A stretch of DNA of 64,000 nucleotides from an uncultured Oscillospiraceae bacterium (GTDB lineage: Bacteria > Bacillota > Clostridia > Oscillospirales > Ruminococcaceae). Below are positions 7,266 through 16,546 of the stretch, piece after piece; positions within the stretch are counted from its first letter, which is position 1, and every line of letters begins with the position of its first letter. Below the pieces are notes generated by a model. It was not told the DNA's origin, did no database searches, and saw only the letters and a list, made by a program, of their open reading frames with translations. The position numbers were made by a program, and so were the translations under genes. Location of the stretch: contig CASGAN010000003.1 of the NCBI GenBank assembly GCA_949299455.1, positions 124,001 through 188,000 of the forward strand, read 5' to 3'.

Positions 7266-8948
7266 ATGAAAGCAGTCATTATCGGCGGTGTGGCAGGCGG
7301 TGCATCCGCTGCCGCACGCTTAAGACGCCTTGACGAACAGGCAGAGATCATTCTGCTTGAACGCGGCGAATACATTTCGTTTGCAAACTGCGGCCTGCCG
7401 TATTATATCGGCGGCGTCATCAAAGAAAAAAGCGCACTCACGCTCCAGACACCGCAGCAGTTTTACAACCGCTTCCGCATTGACGTGCGTGTGAAAAACG
7501 AAGCACTCGCAATCGATCCGGTCCGTCACATCGTGACGATTCGCCGCACGGACGACGGCAGTACCTATGAAGAATCGTACGACAAACTGATTCTCTCGCC
7601 GGGTGCAGCGCCGATCCGTCCGCCGATTCCGGGCATTGACGACGAGGCGGTCTTTACTCTGCGCAACATTCCTGACACGATGCAGATTGACGCATTCATC
7701 CGCGAACGCGAGCCGAAATCGGCAGTCGTCGTAGGCGGCGGTTACATCGGTGTCGAAATGGCGGAGAATTTAAGCCACGCAGGCATCGACACCACGATTG
7801 TGGAGCTGTCCGATCACCTGATTGCGCCGCTCGACTTCGACATGGCGGCAGATGTGCACAACTATCTCGCGCAAAAAGGCGTTTCGGTGATTCTCAATAA
7901 CGGTGTGACTGCAATCGAGCGCGAAAACGGCCGTTTGAATGTGAAACTGCAAAACGGCGCGGTGTCGGCTGACCTGCTCATCATGGCAGTCGGTGTCCGT
8001 CCGGAAACAACGCTTGCAAAAGAGTGCGGCCTGCTGTTGAATGCACGCGGCGCCATCGTTGTAAACGAGCGGATGGAAACAACGGATCCCGACATTTACG
8101 CCGTTGGCGACGCAGTAGAGATCACTGACTTTGTGTCGAAAAATGCGGCAGTCATTCCGCTTGCCGGTCCTGCAAACAAGCAGGGACGCATTGCGGCGGA
8201 CAACATCTGCGGCGGCGACAGCCGCTACACCGGTACACAGGGCTCGGCTGTCTTAAAGATTTTCGATATGACCGTGGCAACGACCGGTTTAAACGAAAAA
8301 TCGGCTTCGGCTGCGGGTATTGATTACGATAAGACCTACACGTTCTCCGCTTCCCACGCGTCCTATTATCCGGGTGCGAACAACATGTCAGTCAAACTCC
8401 TCTGGGAAAAAGACACACTCAAACTCATCGGCGCACAGATCGTCGGCTTTGACGGTGTGGATAAACGCATGGATGTGCTGGCAACCGCCATTCGCTTCGG
8501 CGCAAAAGTCACCGATCTTATAGAACTCGAGCTTTGCTATGCACCGCCGTTCGGCAGTGCGAAAGATCCGGTCAACATGGCGGGATTTGTCGCAGAAAAC
8601 GTTGTGTCGGGCAAGTTAAAACAATTCTTCTGGCACGATGTCGCTTCCCTGCCGCGTGACGGCAGTGTGACACTGCTCGACGTGCGCACGGATACCGAAC
8701 GCAGCCGCGGCGCAATCGACGGATTTATGCATATCCCGGTCGACAGCCTCCGCGAACATTTAGATCTGCTTCCGAAAGGCAAACCGGTGTATGTCCACTG
8801 CCACAGCGGACTGCGCAGCTATATTGCATGCTGCATCTTGAGCGGTTACGGCTATGACTGCTATAACTTAGCAGGCGGCTGGCGGCTTTACGAAGCGGTG
8901 ACCCAAAACCGCCGCGTTCCTGAATACCGCTGCACCGAGTGCAAATAA
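7266..8948 (+). CDS. FAD-dependent CoA-disulfide/persulfide reductase with C-terminal rhodanese domain
   Basis: A 560-residue flavoprotein of the CoADR-RHD type. The N-terminal FAD site is IIGGVAGGASAAARLRRL, the redox-active single Cys is C42 in SFANCGLPYY, an NAD(P)H-binding GGGYIGVEMAENL follows around residue 160, and the dimerisation domain precedes a rhodanese domain from about 465 with catalytic C512 in VHCHSGLRSY. Characterised relatives reduce CoA-disulfide and CoA- or protein-persulfides/polysulfide with NAD(P)H. It has extra Cys at its extreme C-terminus (CTEC). GGAGG precedes the ATG. With the sulfite-reductase-like gene it suggests handling of reactive sulfur. Confidence 0.9.
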   Translation: MKAVIIGGVAGGASAAARLRRLDEQAEIILLERGEYISFANCGLPYYIGGVIKEKSALTLQTPQQFYNRFRIDVRVKNEALAIDPVRHIVTIRRTDDGSTYEESYDKLILSPGAAPIRPPIPGIDDEAVFTLRNIPDTMQIDAFIREREPKSAVVVGGGYIGVEMAENLSHAGIDTTIVELSDHLIAPLDFDMAADVHNYLAQKGVSVILNNGVTAIERENGRLNVKLQNGAVSADLLIMAVGVRPETTLAKECGLLLNARGAIVVNERMETTDPDIYAVGDAVEITDFVSKNAAVIPLAGPANKQGRIAADNICGGDSRYTGTQGSAVLKIFDMTVATTGLNEKSASAAGIDYDKTYTFSASHASYYPGANNMSVKLLWEKDTLKLIGAQIVGFDGVDKRMDVLATAIRFGAKVTDLIELELCYAPPFGSAKDPVNMAGFVAENVVSGKLKQFFWHDVASLPRDGSVTLLDVRTDTERSRGAIDGFMHIPVDSLREHLDLLPKGKPVYVHCHSGLRSYIACCILSGYGYDCYNLAGGWRLYEAVTQNRRVPEYRCTECK

Positions 8949-8963
8949 AAAATCAATACGCAT

Positions 8964-9006
8964 AAAATCTCCTGCAAACGGCGAAACTGTTTGCAGGAGA
9001 TTTTTT
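8964..9006 (+). terminator. intrinsic terminator after CoADR-RHD
   Basis: 16-base arms (8964-8979 and 8989-9004), 9-base loop and a T run. It stands between the redox operon and the polysaccharide operon. No good promoter is seen between it and 9036, so it may also act as an attenuator. Confidence 0.85.
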
Positions 9007-9035
9007 ATTTTGTGCAGGGAAAGGAGCGGCAAACA

Positions 9036-10262
9036 ATGCAACGTCATGCGCTCATTCTTTCCACGACGCACGATTTTCTCTTGAAATTTGAAAAAGAAAA
9101 TGCAATAAGACTCATGCACATGGGATATACCGTGCACTTTGCCGCAAATGAAAAAGAACCCGCCTATCTTTCCGACCTCGAGGCGATCAAACGGCTTGGT
9201 GTTCACTTTCATCCGATTCCGATTGCGCGTTCCCCGTTTTTGTTCCGGCAGAACTTTCGCGCACTGAAAGAGATTGTGCATCTGCTCCGCTCCATCCCCA
9301 TTTCCATTCTCCACTGCCACACACCGGTCGGCGGTGTGCTCGGACGGCTCGCCGGTGCACTTTCCAAACAGCACCCGCTCACCGTGATTTATACAGCACA
9401 CGGCTTTCACTTTTACCGCGGTGCGCCGCTTGTGAATCACCTGCTTTACAAGCCGATTGAACGACTGCTTGCGCACCTGACCGATCTGCTCGTTGTGATA
9501 AACGACGAGGATGACAAAGCGGCGCGGTCATTTCATTTAAGGAAAGGCGGTCGGGTTTACAAAATCCCGGGCGTCGGTCTTGATCCCGTACGGTTTTCGC
9601 CGCTCGGCCACACAGCACGCGACATGATCCGCCGCCGTCTCTGTGTTTTGCCGGATGAATTTTTGCTGATCGCCGTCGGGGAGTTAAACCACAACAAAAA
9701 CCACACGGCAATTCTATCGGCACTTCATGCCATGAAGCAGGCGGGAACGCTTCACAACGTAAAGCTCATTATCTGCGGCGACGGCTTTTTGAAAGGGCAT
9801 CTTGCGCATACCATCCGTTCGCTCGGACTTTCCGACATTGTCACACTGTACGGCCACCGAACCGATGCACCGGCGCTCATCGGCTGTGCAGATGCACTCG
9901 TGTTTCCGTCCGTGCGCGAGGGACTTGGCATGGCGGCAGTCGAAGCGCTTGCGATGGGTGTGCCGGTGATTGCGGCGGACAACCGCGGAAGCCGCGAATA
10001 TCTTTTGCACAAGCAAAACGGATTTTTATGCCGTCACGACGATCCGCGCACAATCGAAGAAGGCATTTTATTTCTGCAAAGCCGTACCCCACAGGAAAAA
10101 AAGGAGATGAACGTGCGATGTATCGAGTCTGCACGACCGTTTGAACAGCAATACACGAAAGCCGTCATGCGTAGTGTCTACCATGAAGCCGACCGCCGCA
10201 CCGATGCCGCTTGTAAGCGTTCTGCTGTGCACAAAAAATCCGAACCCCACCCGCCTGCATGA
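9036..10262 (+). CDS. glycosyltransferase family 4 (GT-B fold)
   Basis: A 408-residue retaining glycosyltransferase of the EpsD/PglA-like GT4 type. The N-terminal acceptor half contains HCHTPVGGVLGRLAG and YTAHGFHFYRGAP, and the C-terminal donor half has the E-x7-E motif in VREGLGMAAVEALAMGVPVI. Such enzymes add early sugars to a lipid-linked glycan on the cytoplasmic face. The ATG at 9036 has GGAAAGGAG upstream; the longer frame from 8991 starts inside the terminator and is rejected. It is the first gene of the 12.5 kb polysaccharide operon. The C-terminus overlaps the next gene by about 59 bases. Confidence 0.9.
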   Translation: MQRHALILSTTHDFLLKFEKENAIRLMHMGYTVHFAANEKEPAYLSDLEAIKRLGVHFHPIPIARSPFLFRQNFRALKEIVHLLRSIPISILHCHTPVGGVLGRLAGALSKQHPLTVIYTAHGFHFYRGAPLVNHLLYKPIERLLAHLTDLLVVINDEDDKAARSFHLRKGGRVYKIPGVGLDPVRFSPLGHTARDMIRRRLCVLPDEFLLIAVGELNHNKNHTAILSALHAMKQAGTLHNVKLIICGDGFLKGHLAHTIRSLGLSDIVTLYGHRTDAPALIGCADALVFPSVREGLGMAAVEALAMGVPVIAADNRGSREYLLHKQNGFLCRHDDPRTIEEGILFLQSRTPQEKKEMNVRCIESARPFEQQYTKAVMRSVYHEADRRTDAACKRSAVHKKSEPHPPA

Positions 10263-11031
10263 GGCGATTTTATCCGTCTGCCGCCAGCAGTATCAGCACT
10301 GGGAGCTCATTTTATACGACGATGCGTCAGATAATCACGGACAGGCGGCGACCCAATCCGCCGCATCCCTCGATGCACGGATTCGGCTTGTGCGCGGCAG
10401 TGTTTCCCGCGGACTTGCCCATGCGCTCAACTGCGCCGTGCAATCTGCAAAAGGCGCATATCTTGCCCGCATGGATGACGACGACCGCTGTGCACCCGAA
10501 CGGTTTCTGCACCAGATGGCATTTCTCTCTGCGCATCCGGAATATGACTGGGTCGGCTCATTTGCAAAGCGGTTTGATGATATGGGTGTATGGGGAGATT
10601 TCACCGTCCCCATCACGCCGACTGCACATGATTTTTTGCATAATTCCCCGTTTATTCATCCGAGTGTGATGTTTCGCGCCCAATCGCTTGCACGAGTCGG
10701 CGGCTACAACGAATCGGAAACGTGCCGGTTTTGCGAGGACTATGAACTGTTCCTGCGCATGACGGCAATGGGAATGCGCGGCGCGAATCTGCCGCTGCCG
10801 CTTCTTTTTTACCGCGAGGACCGCGCGTCCTATCAAAAACGAACGGTCAAGCGCCGGTTTTCGGAAGCGGCCGTTCGTTTCCGCGGATTTTCAGCACTTC
10901 GTCTGCCGTTTATGAAAAAACTTCTTTACACAGCAAAGCCGCTTGCGCTGTGTCTTGTGCCGCGCGGCGCACAATATGCAGTCAAGCGTCGTCTCGCCCG
11001 CTCCAGTCACACAAAAGGAGACCTCCCATGA
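10204..11031 (+). CDS. glycosyltransferase family 2 (GT-A fold)
   Basis: A ~275-residue inverting GT2 enzyme. It has MPLVSVLLCTKNP at the start, the nucleotide-binding LYDDASDN, the metal-binding DDDD in ARMDDDDRC and the catalytic-base region CEDYELFLRM. It adds a nucleotide-activated sugar to the growing repeat unit. The start is uncertain: ATG 10204 fits the family N-terminus, ATG 10183 is also possible, and neither has a clear ribosome site, which suggests translational coupling with the overlapping GT4 gene. The stop overlaps the next start (ATGA, 11028-11031). Confidence 0.88.
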   Translation: MPLVSVLLCTKNPNPTRLHEAILSVCRQQYQHWELILYDDASDNHGQAATQSAASLDARIRLVRGSVSRGLAHALNCAVQSAKGAYLARMDDDDRCAPERFLHQMAFLSAHPEYDWVGSFAKRFDDMGVWGDFTVPITPTAHDFLHNSPFIHPSVMFRAQSLARVGGYNESETCRFCEDYELFLRMTAMGMRGANLPLPLLFYREDRASYQKRTVKRRFSEAAVRFRGFSALRLPFMKKLLYTAKPLALCLVPRGAQYAVKRRLARSSHTKGDLP

Positions 11032-12083
11032 ACTTGTTTTCCACCCACCGATTTTTTGAAGAAACGGCGGCGCCGATTCTCGGATTTTTCACCTGCTGGC
11101 TCATCGAACGTGCGACGCGCGACCGTGTTTCCGATTTATATTTTCTCGCAAGGGACGGATGGTTTTTCTTTCATGCCGCGCGAAGGCTTTGTTTAACGCG
11201 TGCGCTCCCGATTCGCTGTCACTATCTGTACGTTTCACGCAAAACGCTGTCTGATTTCACACCGCAAAACAAGCATTTAACCTTGTATCTTACACAGGCG
11301 GGACTGCTTAAAAAAACGCGCGCGGCAATCGTGGACAGCGGATGGATGGGCAGCATTCAGCCTGCGCTCAACCGCCGCTTGCTCGAAGCGGGACGCACTG
11401 CGCCGGTTTTTGGATATTACTTCGGACTGTATCAGGTAAACCACCGAACGCCGTTTTTATCCAAAGGGCGCACCGCATATTTTTCACCGCAGACGCATTA
11501 CTGGCGCAAGGTGTTCTTTTCACCCGCTGTGTTTGAAACGATCTTCTCCGCACCGCACGGCACAACAATCTCCTATGGTGAAGCGTCCGGCCGTGTTTTT
11601 CCGATCTGCGCACCTGCAAACATACAAACAAAAGCCTTTATCCGCACAGGCGCCGATATTCTTTTCGTAAATGATGCAATCGACAAATGGCTTTCTTCCC
11701 CGCTGTCTGTGAGGGCAATCTTTCGGATTTGTATTCGTCTGATGGCATTTCCTTCACACGGTACAGCCGACTTTCTCGGTAATCTTTCGTTTTCCGACAA
11801 CAACCAAAACGAAACGGCATTAGCACCGATCCTTTCAAAATCAAAGCGGAATAGTGGACGTTTTTTCCCATCACTGTTTCATTTCTTTCGTAAAAGATCA
11901 TCTATCCCCACAAGCTGGTATGCGGGCAGTGCTGTTCGTTCCTATCCGATACCGCTGTTTGCACTGCTGTCGCATTTTTTGTGGCAGATGGTACGTCAGT
12001 TTCCCATTGTGCAGCGAATCATACAAAAAAGGAGGTGTCACCTATGCGCGTTCTTTCCGCATGGCATCAATATGCGTTCGTGA
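11028..12083 (+). CDS. COG5610 C-terminal-domain-like protein without HAD domain
   Basis: A 351-residue protein of unknown function. Its motifs FLARDGWFFFHAARRL, YLYVSRKTL and IVDSGWMGS match, in the same order, FLSRDGAVLQKAYHLL, YVYWSRRAATKL and VDIGWAGS in the second half of the 13591 protein. It therefore looks like a free-standing copy of that C-terminal domain, without the HAD phosphatase-like half. Such domains occur only in surface-glycan loci, so a role in modifying or transferring a phosphorylated sugar is inferred. AAAAGGAGACC precedes the ATG. The C-terminal ~100 residues are divergent and overlap the transporter gene by 40 bases. Confidence 0.6.
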   Translation: MNLFSTHRFFEETAAPILGFFTCWLIERATRDRVSDLYFLARDGWFFFHAARRLCLTRALPIRCHYLYVSRKTLSDFTPQNKHLTLYLTQAGLLKKTRAAIVDSGWMGSIQPALNRRLLEAGRTAPVFGYYFGLYQVNHRTPFLSKGRTAYFSPQTHYWRKVFFSPAVFETIFSAPHGTTISYGEASGRVFPICAPANIQTKAFIRTGADILFVNDAIDKWLSSPLSVRAIFRICIRLMAFPSHGTADFLGNLSFSDNNQNETALAPILSKSKRNSGRFFPSLFHFFRKRSSIPTSWYAGSAVRSYPIPLFALLSHFLWQMVRQFPIVQRIIQKRRCHLCAFFPHGINMRS

Positions 12084-12817
12084 TCCGTCAGTTAACGGCG
12101 CGCGAACTCAAGCGGAAATATGCCCGTTCCTCGCTCGGCATTCTCTGGAGCATTTTAAATCCCCTTCTCTCAATGGCGGTGCTGTCGCTGATCTTTTTGA
12201 ATATGTTCCGCCGTTCCATCGAGAATTACCCGATCTATTATCTCACCGGTTATCTTATATGGCAGACGTTCACGCTCGCAACCACCTCTGCGATGACTGC
12301 GCTCCCCGACAATAAACCACTGTTATTAAAAGTGCGCTTTCCGATGGATATTTTTCTGCTCGCACGCGTATACACCGCGGGGGTAAATCTCGTTTACTCG
12401 CTGATCGCCTACGCGGTAATGCTCATTGTATTCGGGATTTCATTTAAATGGACGATGCTGCTTGCGCCGGTGTATCTCTTCTTATTGTTTTGTTTTTCGC
12501 TTGGGATGTCCTATCTGCTTGCGGTGGCATGCGTGTTTTTCGGCGATGTGAGACATCTATACACCGTGCTTTTAACCCTTTGGATGTATTGCTCCGCACT
12601 GTTTTATCCGGTCAGTCAGCTGTCAGCGTTCATGCAGACCGTTGTTCGGCTCAATCCGATCTATGCGTACATCAGCAGTCTGCGCGGCGCTGTACTCGAC
12701 GGCACGCTTCCAAGCGGCCTTGTCTGGCTGCAAATGATGTGTTTTGGCATTTTAACGTTATTGCTCGGCCGCACGGTGTTCAAATTCTACCGAAAAAAGA
12801 TTGTCGAATTTCTATGA
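12044..12817 (+). CDS. polysaccharide ABC exporter permease (Wzm/TagG family)
   Basis: A 257-residue ABC-2 type permease with six predicted helices. It begins with the cytoplasmic RELKRKYARSSLGILWSILNPLL segment typical of TagG/Wzm/KpsM; its middle has LPDNKPLLLKVRFPMDIF and its end has LNPIYAYISSLRGAVLDG. It exports a lipid-linked glycan across the membrane together with the ATPase encoded next. The ribosome site AAGGAGGTGTCACC matches the 16S tail unusually fully. The gene sits inside the operon after a 40-base overlap. Confidence 0.92.
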   Translation: MRVLSAWHQYAFVIRQLTARELKRKYARSSLGILWSILNPLLSMAVLSLIFLNMFRRSIENYPIYYLTGYLIWQTFTLATTSAMTALPDNKPLLLKVRFPMDIFLLARVYTAGVNLVYSLIAYAVMLIVFGISFKWTMLLAPVYLFLLFCFSLGMSYLLAVACVFFGDVRHLYTVLLTLWMYCSALFYPVSQLSAFMQTVVRLNPIYAYISSLRGAVLDGTLPSGLVWLQMMCFGILTLLLGRTVFKFYRKKIVEFL

Positions 12818-12835
12818 GGAAAGGCGGTGTGTGTT

Positions 12836-13594
12836 GTGCCAAGTGCAAAGCGTCCCGAAATCTTATTGCAGAATGTCACCATGCGGTTTCGGCGCACCAA
12901 AGATACGCCTACCAGCTTAAAAGAATGGATGGTATCTTTGCTGAACCCAAAGCTAAGAAAGCGAGCGGAATCGTTTTTGGCGCTCGATTCCATCAGCTTT
13001 TGCATTGATCCGGGAGAAATTGTCGGCATCATCGGGACAAACGGCTCAGGCAAAAGCACGCTCTTAAAAATCATTTCTGGTGTACTGCCGCCCTCTTCCG
13101 GTGTTGTGTTTGCAGACCGCAAAAAAATCGAGCTGTTAACCCTCGGCACCGGATTTGACTTAGAACTCACCGGCCGCGAAAACGTCTATTTAAACGGCGC
13201 ACTCATCGGATTCACAAAACGCGGACTTGACCGGAAGTATGATTCGATCGTTTCGTTTGCTGAGCTTTCAGGCTTCATGGACGAAAAGGTGCGAAACTAT
13301 TCCTCCGGCATGGTGTCACGGCTTGCCTTTTCGATTGCCACATCAAAATCCACGCCGCGGATTCTGATTCTCGACGAGGTACTGAGTGTCGGCGACCGGT
13401 TTTTCCGCGAAAAAAGTGAACGCCGCATCCGCGAAATGATCCAAAGCGGCTCCACCGTGCTGATCGTTTCGCATTCGACACAGGTCATCCGCTCACTCTG
13501 CACCAGAGTGCTCTGGATTGAGCGGGGAAAACTCCGCGCCGACGGCGACCCTGACACGGTTTGCCGCGCGTATGAAACGATGGGGAAAGTATGA
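12836..13594 (+). CDS. polysaccharide ABC exporter ATPase (Wzt/TagH family)
   Basis: A ~252-residue ATPase with Walker A GTNGSGKST, signature motif NYSSGMVSRLAFSIA, Walker B RILILDEVLSVGD and the H-loop SHS. It pairs with the permease just upstream. It ends soon after the nucleotide-binding domain and has no C-terminal carbohydrate-binding domain, so export is unlikely to depend on a terminal cap read by Wzt. GTG 12836 is chosen as start for its spacing to AAGGCGG; GTG 12827 is an alternative. The stop overlaps the next ATG by 4 bases. Confidence 0.92.
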   Translation: MPSAKRPEILLQNVTMRFRRTKDTPTSLKEWMVSLLNPKLRKRAESFLALDSISFCIDPGEIVGIIGTNGSGKSTLLKIISGVLPPSSGVVFADRKKIELLTLGTGFDLELTGRENVYLNGALIGFTKRGLDRKYDSIVSFAELSGFMDEKVRNYSSGMVSRLAFSIATSKSTPRILILDEVLSVGDRFFREKSERRIREMIQSGSTVLIVSHSTQVIRSLCTRVLWIERGKLRADGDPDTVCRAYETMGKV

Positions 13595-15594
13595 AGCGTC
13601 TTACATCTGCACTGTATTCGTTCTTTGTCGCGCGTGTGCCCGGCATTCACGCACGTGTACTGCCGTTTTATGAGCGTACTAACAGCCGTGTGTTCACACT
13701 TTTCTATGCACTGCTGTTAAACGTCTGCTATCTTGTGGGCTTTCGGTTTTTAAAAACACCGCCGCCTTACCGTGAAAAAAAGCTGTTTTGCGCATCGAGT
13801 GAATCGGCGCGCGCACCCCTTTGCAGTCCGAAAGACTTTGCCTCGTCTCTTTGTTCGTTCGATATGATTTCGTTCGACATTTTTGACACGCTCATTCTGC
13901 GCCGTGTGTCAAAACCGGAGGAAGTCTTTTACTTTGTGGGTATGGCGCTTTGCTATCCCGACTTCTGCACCATCCGAAAATCTACCGAACAGCAGGCACG
14001 TGTATACGCCTATCAAAACACCGGCTCCTATGAAGTGACACTCTCTGAGATCTGGGATGTACTCTCCAAACAAACGGGAATTCCCAAGGAAATCGGCATT
14101 CAAACAGAGCTTCGCTGTGAGCGCGCCTGCTGCTTTGCAAATCCGTATCTAAAAGAAGTTATCGCACTTTTGCAGCAGGCAAATAAGCGCATCGTTTTGT
14201 GCTCTGATACGTATTTCACCGAACCGATGATCGACGATCTGCTCTCTTCATGCGGGTATCAGTCGCTTCACACCCGTTATCTCTCCTGTGCATTCCGGCA
14301 AAGTAAGGCAGACAGCCGTTTGTTTGTCACGATGTATCAAACAGAGGGAATACATCGGTCAATCGTTCACGTCGGCGATCATCCCATATCCGATCAGGCG
14401 CATGCAAAAGCGTGCGGACTTTCGGTGATCCCGTACCGCAATGTAAATGCACTCGGCGCACCGTACCGCACCGATGATCTTTCTCCGATTGTGGGTGCAC
14501 TGTACCGCGGCATCACAAATGCACACCTGTATGCCTCAGACCGCCGCTATTCGCGTGCATATGAATATGGCTATATATACGGCGGGCTGTTTGTGACGGG
14601 ATTCTGCGCATTCATTCACAAAACGGCACGGCTTTGCGGTATTGACACGCTGTTGTTCTTATCGCGCGACGGCGCTGTTTTGCAAAAAGCATATCATCTG
14701 CTGTACGGAGAGCAGGCACTCCCCACAAAATATGTATACTGGTCACGGCGCGCCGCTACAAAACTTACAGCTGGGTATTACCGCGCGCTGTATTTTGCAC
14801 GCTTTTTTGGCGAATCACAAAACCCGAATGAAACGATCCGCGACCGGTTTGAAAAAGCAGAACTGATGCCGCTCCTTGCTCCTTTCTGCCGTCAGACCGG
14901 CTGTTCTCCTGACACGCGCTATACGCATAAAACAAGCATATTGATCACAGACTATCTAAAAGCGCATATGGACGATGTGCTTTCCTGCTATGCGCCGCAG
15001 CGCGCGGCCGCGAACGCCGTGTTTTCCGATCTGTTAAAAAACTGCCGCCATGCCGCCTGCGTCGATATCGGCTGGGCGGGAAGCAATCTGTTTTTGCTGT
15101 TTTATCTGGTAAACGAGTTGTTTTCGATTCCCTGCAAGCTGACCGGGATTTTGGGCGGAACGACTTCGCAAAATATTTCGCCAAACGACACACCCGAGCC
15201 GTTTTTGGCAAGCGGCACGTTTTTTTCGTATCTCTTTTCGATGGGAAAAAACCGCGATCTGTTTTCGTTTCACCGCCCATTGTCTGACCATAACTTGGCA
15301 TTTGAGCTGCTGCTCGGCGATACAACCGGCACATTTTTAGGTTACTATCCGGATACACAGGGAAACCCGACTGCGCGGTTTTTTGGCGGATTTTCCTCAT
15401 GCACACCGGAGATTCACCGCGGGATTCTTGATTTCTGCGCACAGTATAAACACGCTTGCGACGCGCTTTCCCTTCCCGTTTCTGTCAGCGGACGGGATGC
15501 TTATGCGCCGATGAAAGCCGTGTTAAGTCCTAAAAACCGCGCATATCTAAAGCAGTTTGAGGAGGAATTTGATGAAGGCGCTGTATTACCGTAA
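13591..15594 (+). CDS. COG5610-type HAD hydrolase with C-terminal glycan-locus domain
   Basis: A 667-residue two-domain protein. The N-terminal HAD domain has the nucleophile motif D96-I-F-D99-T (SFDIFDTL), motif II CSDTYF near residue 205 and the acidic motif VGDHPISD near 260. The second half, from about 325, has FLSRDGAVLQ, YVYWSRRAATKL and VDIGWAGS and is shared with the 11028 protein. Family members sit in capsule and O-antigen loci of many bacteria but their reaction is not settled; phosphoester chemistry on a sugar-phosphate or polyol-phosphate is inferred from the HAD motifs. Confidence 0.78.
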   Translation: MKRLTSALYSFFVARVPGIHARVLPFYERTNSRVFTLFYALLLNVCYLVGFRFLKTPPPYREKKLFCASSESARAPLCSPKDFASSLCSFDMISFDIFDTLILRRVSKPEEVFYFVGMALCYPDFCTIRKSTEQQARVYAYQNTGSYEVTLSEIWDVLSKQTGIPKEIGIQTELRCERACCFANPYLKEVIALLQQANKRIVLCSDTYFTEPMIDDLLSSCGYQSLHTRYLSCAFRQSKADSRLFVTMYQTEGIHRSIVHVGDHPISDQAHAKACGLSVIPYRNVNALGAPYRTDDLSPIVGALYRGITNAHLYASDRRYSRAYEYGYIYGGLFVTGFCAFIHKTARLCGIDTLLFLSRDGAVLQKAYHLLYGEQALPTKYVYWSRRAATKLTAGYYRALYFARFFGESQNPNETIRDRFEKAELMPLLAPFCRQTGCSPDTRYTHKTSILITDYLKAHMDDVLSCYAPQRAAANAVFSDLLKNCRHAACVDIGWAGSNLFLLFYLVNELFSIPCKLTGILGGTTSQNISPNDTPEPFLASGTFFSYLFSMGKNRDLFSFHRPLSDHNLAFELLLGDTTGTFLGYYPDTQGNPTARFFGGFSSCTPEIHRGILDFCAQYKHACDALSLPVSVSGRDAYAPMKAVLSPKNRAYLKQFEEEFDEGAVLP

Positions 15595-16546
15595 TCTGCC
15601 GGTGCTCTATCATGCGGTGAGCGCATATCAGCTGTTGGAAGTTCTGCTCCACCGCATACTCATGCACCCGAATGAGCCGGCGGTGCTGGTTGTTCCCGAT
15701 TTCATCAAAGAAAAGTATCCGAATATCATGCTGATTGCTTCCCGCCGTTTGTTTGACCACGTTTGCCTGTTTCCCTACACACAGATTCCGCATACAACCG
15801 AACCGGAAATCACCGCACGCGCCTTGAATGCTTGGCAGATACTGTTCGGTGATGCTCGTTTTTCACGCATTTATGTGGCGGGCGCGCATTTTTATTTTTC
15901 GCTTTGCCTCATACAAAAAGGACTGCCTTTTTCGATATTTGAAGATGCCGCAGGAATGCTTACCCGCCCGCGGACACTGTTTGCGCCGCTTTTAAAAACA
16001 TATCCCATGCAGGCGGAAATCGCTGCAAAGTACGGTCTATTCACCGGCGAGCACCCGCTCATTCAAACGGTCATTTGCCTGACACGTGCACAGGCATTTA
16101 TGCCGCAGTCCGTTCCGTGCGAGGATTTCTGTGTAGAGGATGCACTTGAAGCACTCTCCAAAAAGCAACGGCGCAAAGTCGTTTCACTGTTTGTGCGTGC
16201 ACCAATCCGCACGCAGGCAAACGCCGTGTTTTTGACACAGCAGCTCTCTGCACTCGGTGTTCTCTCAGCAGAAGGACAACAAACCTTTTACCGTGAAATC
16301 TTGGCTTCGCTTCCAGAGAACACCCGATTGTTTTTAAAGGTGCATCCCGACGACAAAACCGACTATACCGCGCTGTTGCCGGATGCACAGATCTGCACGG
16401 CACCGTTTCCGTCGGAGCTGTTGCCCTATGTACTCACACCGCTTCCGAAAAATCTGTATACTGCCGGTTCCACCGGTTATCATAATCTTATGCACCACTT
16501 TTTCGTCTATCAACCAAAAGGAGGGGTCTGGTGTCCCGTATCCTGA
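15572..16546 (+). CDS. GT52/polysialyltransferase-like glycosyltransferase (A)
   Basis: A 324-residue protein that I place, with moderate confidence, in the GT52/polysialyltransferase-like group. It has the basic-H-P motif FLKVHPDDKTDY, then an acidic x-P-x-E region (APFPSELLPY) and a small/hydroxyl loop AGSTGYHNL near the C-terminus; this order is seen in bacterial sialyltransferases that use CMP-sugars. GAGGAGG precedes the ATG at 15572 and the gene overlaps the previous one by 23 bases. A CMP-ulosonate synthetase gene at 19347 could supply the donor. A GT with another donor cannot be excluded. Confidence 0.55.
   Translation: MKALYYRNLPVLYHAVSAYQLLEVLLHRILMHPNEPAVLVVPDFIKEKYPNIMLIASRRLFDHVCLFPYTQIPHTTEPEITARALNAWQILFGDARFSRIYVAGAHFYFSLCLIQKGLPFSIFEDAAGMLTRPRTLFAPLLKTYPMQAEIAAKYGLFTGEHPLIQTVICLTRAQAFMPQSVPCEDFCVEDALEALSKKQRRKVVSLFVRAPIRTQANAVFLTQQLSALGVLSAEGQQTFYREILASLPENTRLFLKVHPDDKTDYTALLPDAQICTAPFPSELLPYVLTPLPKNLYTAGSTGYHNLMHHFFVYQPKGGVWCPVS

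Noticed and set aside
8991..9035. Upstream extension of the first glycosyltransferase
   Set aside because: It would start inside the terminator hairpin; ATG 9036 has a proper ribosome site.
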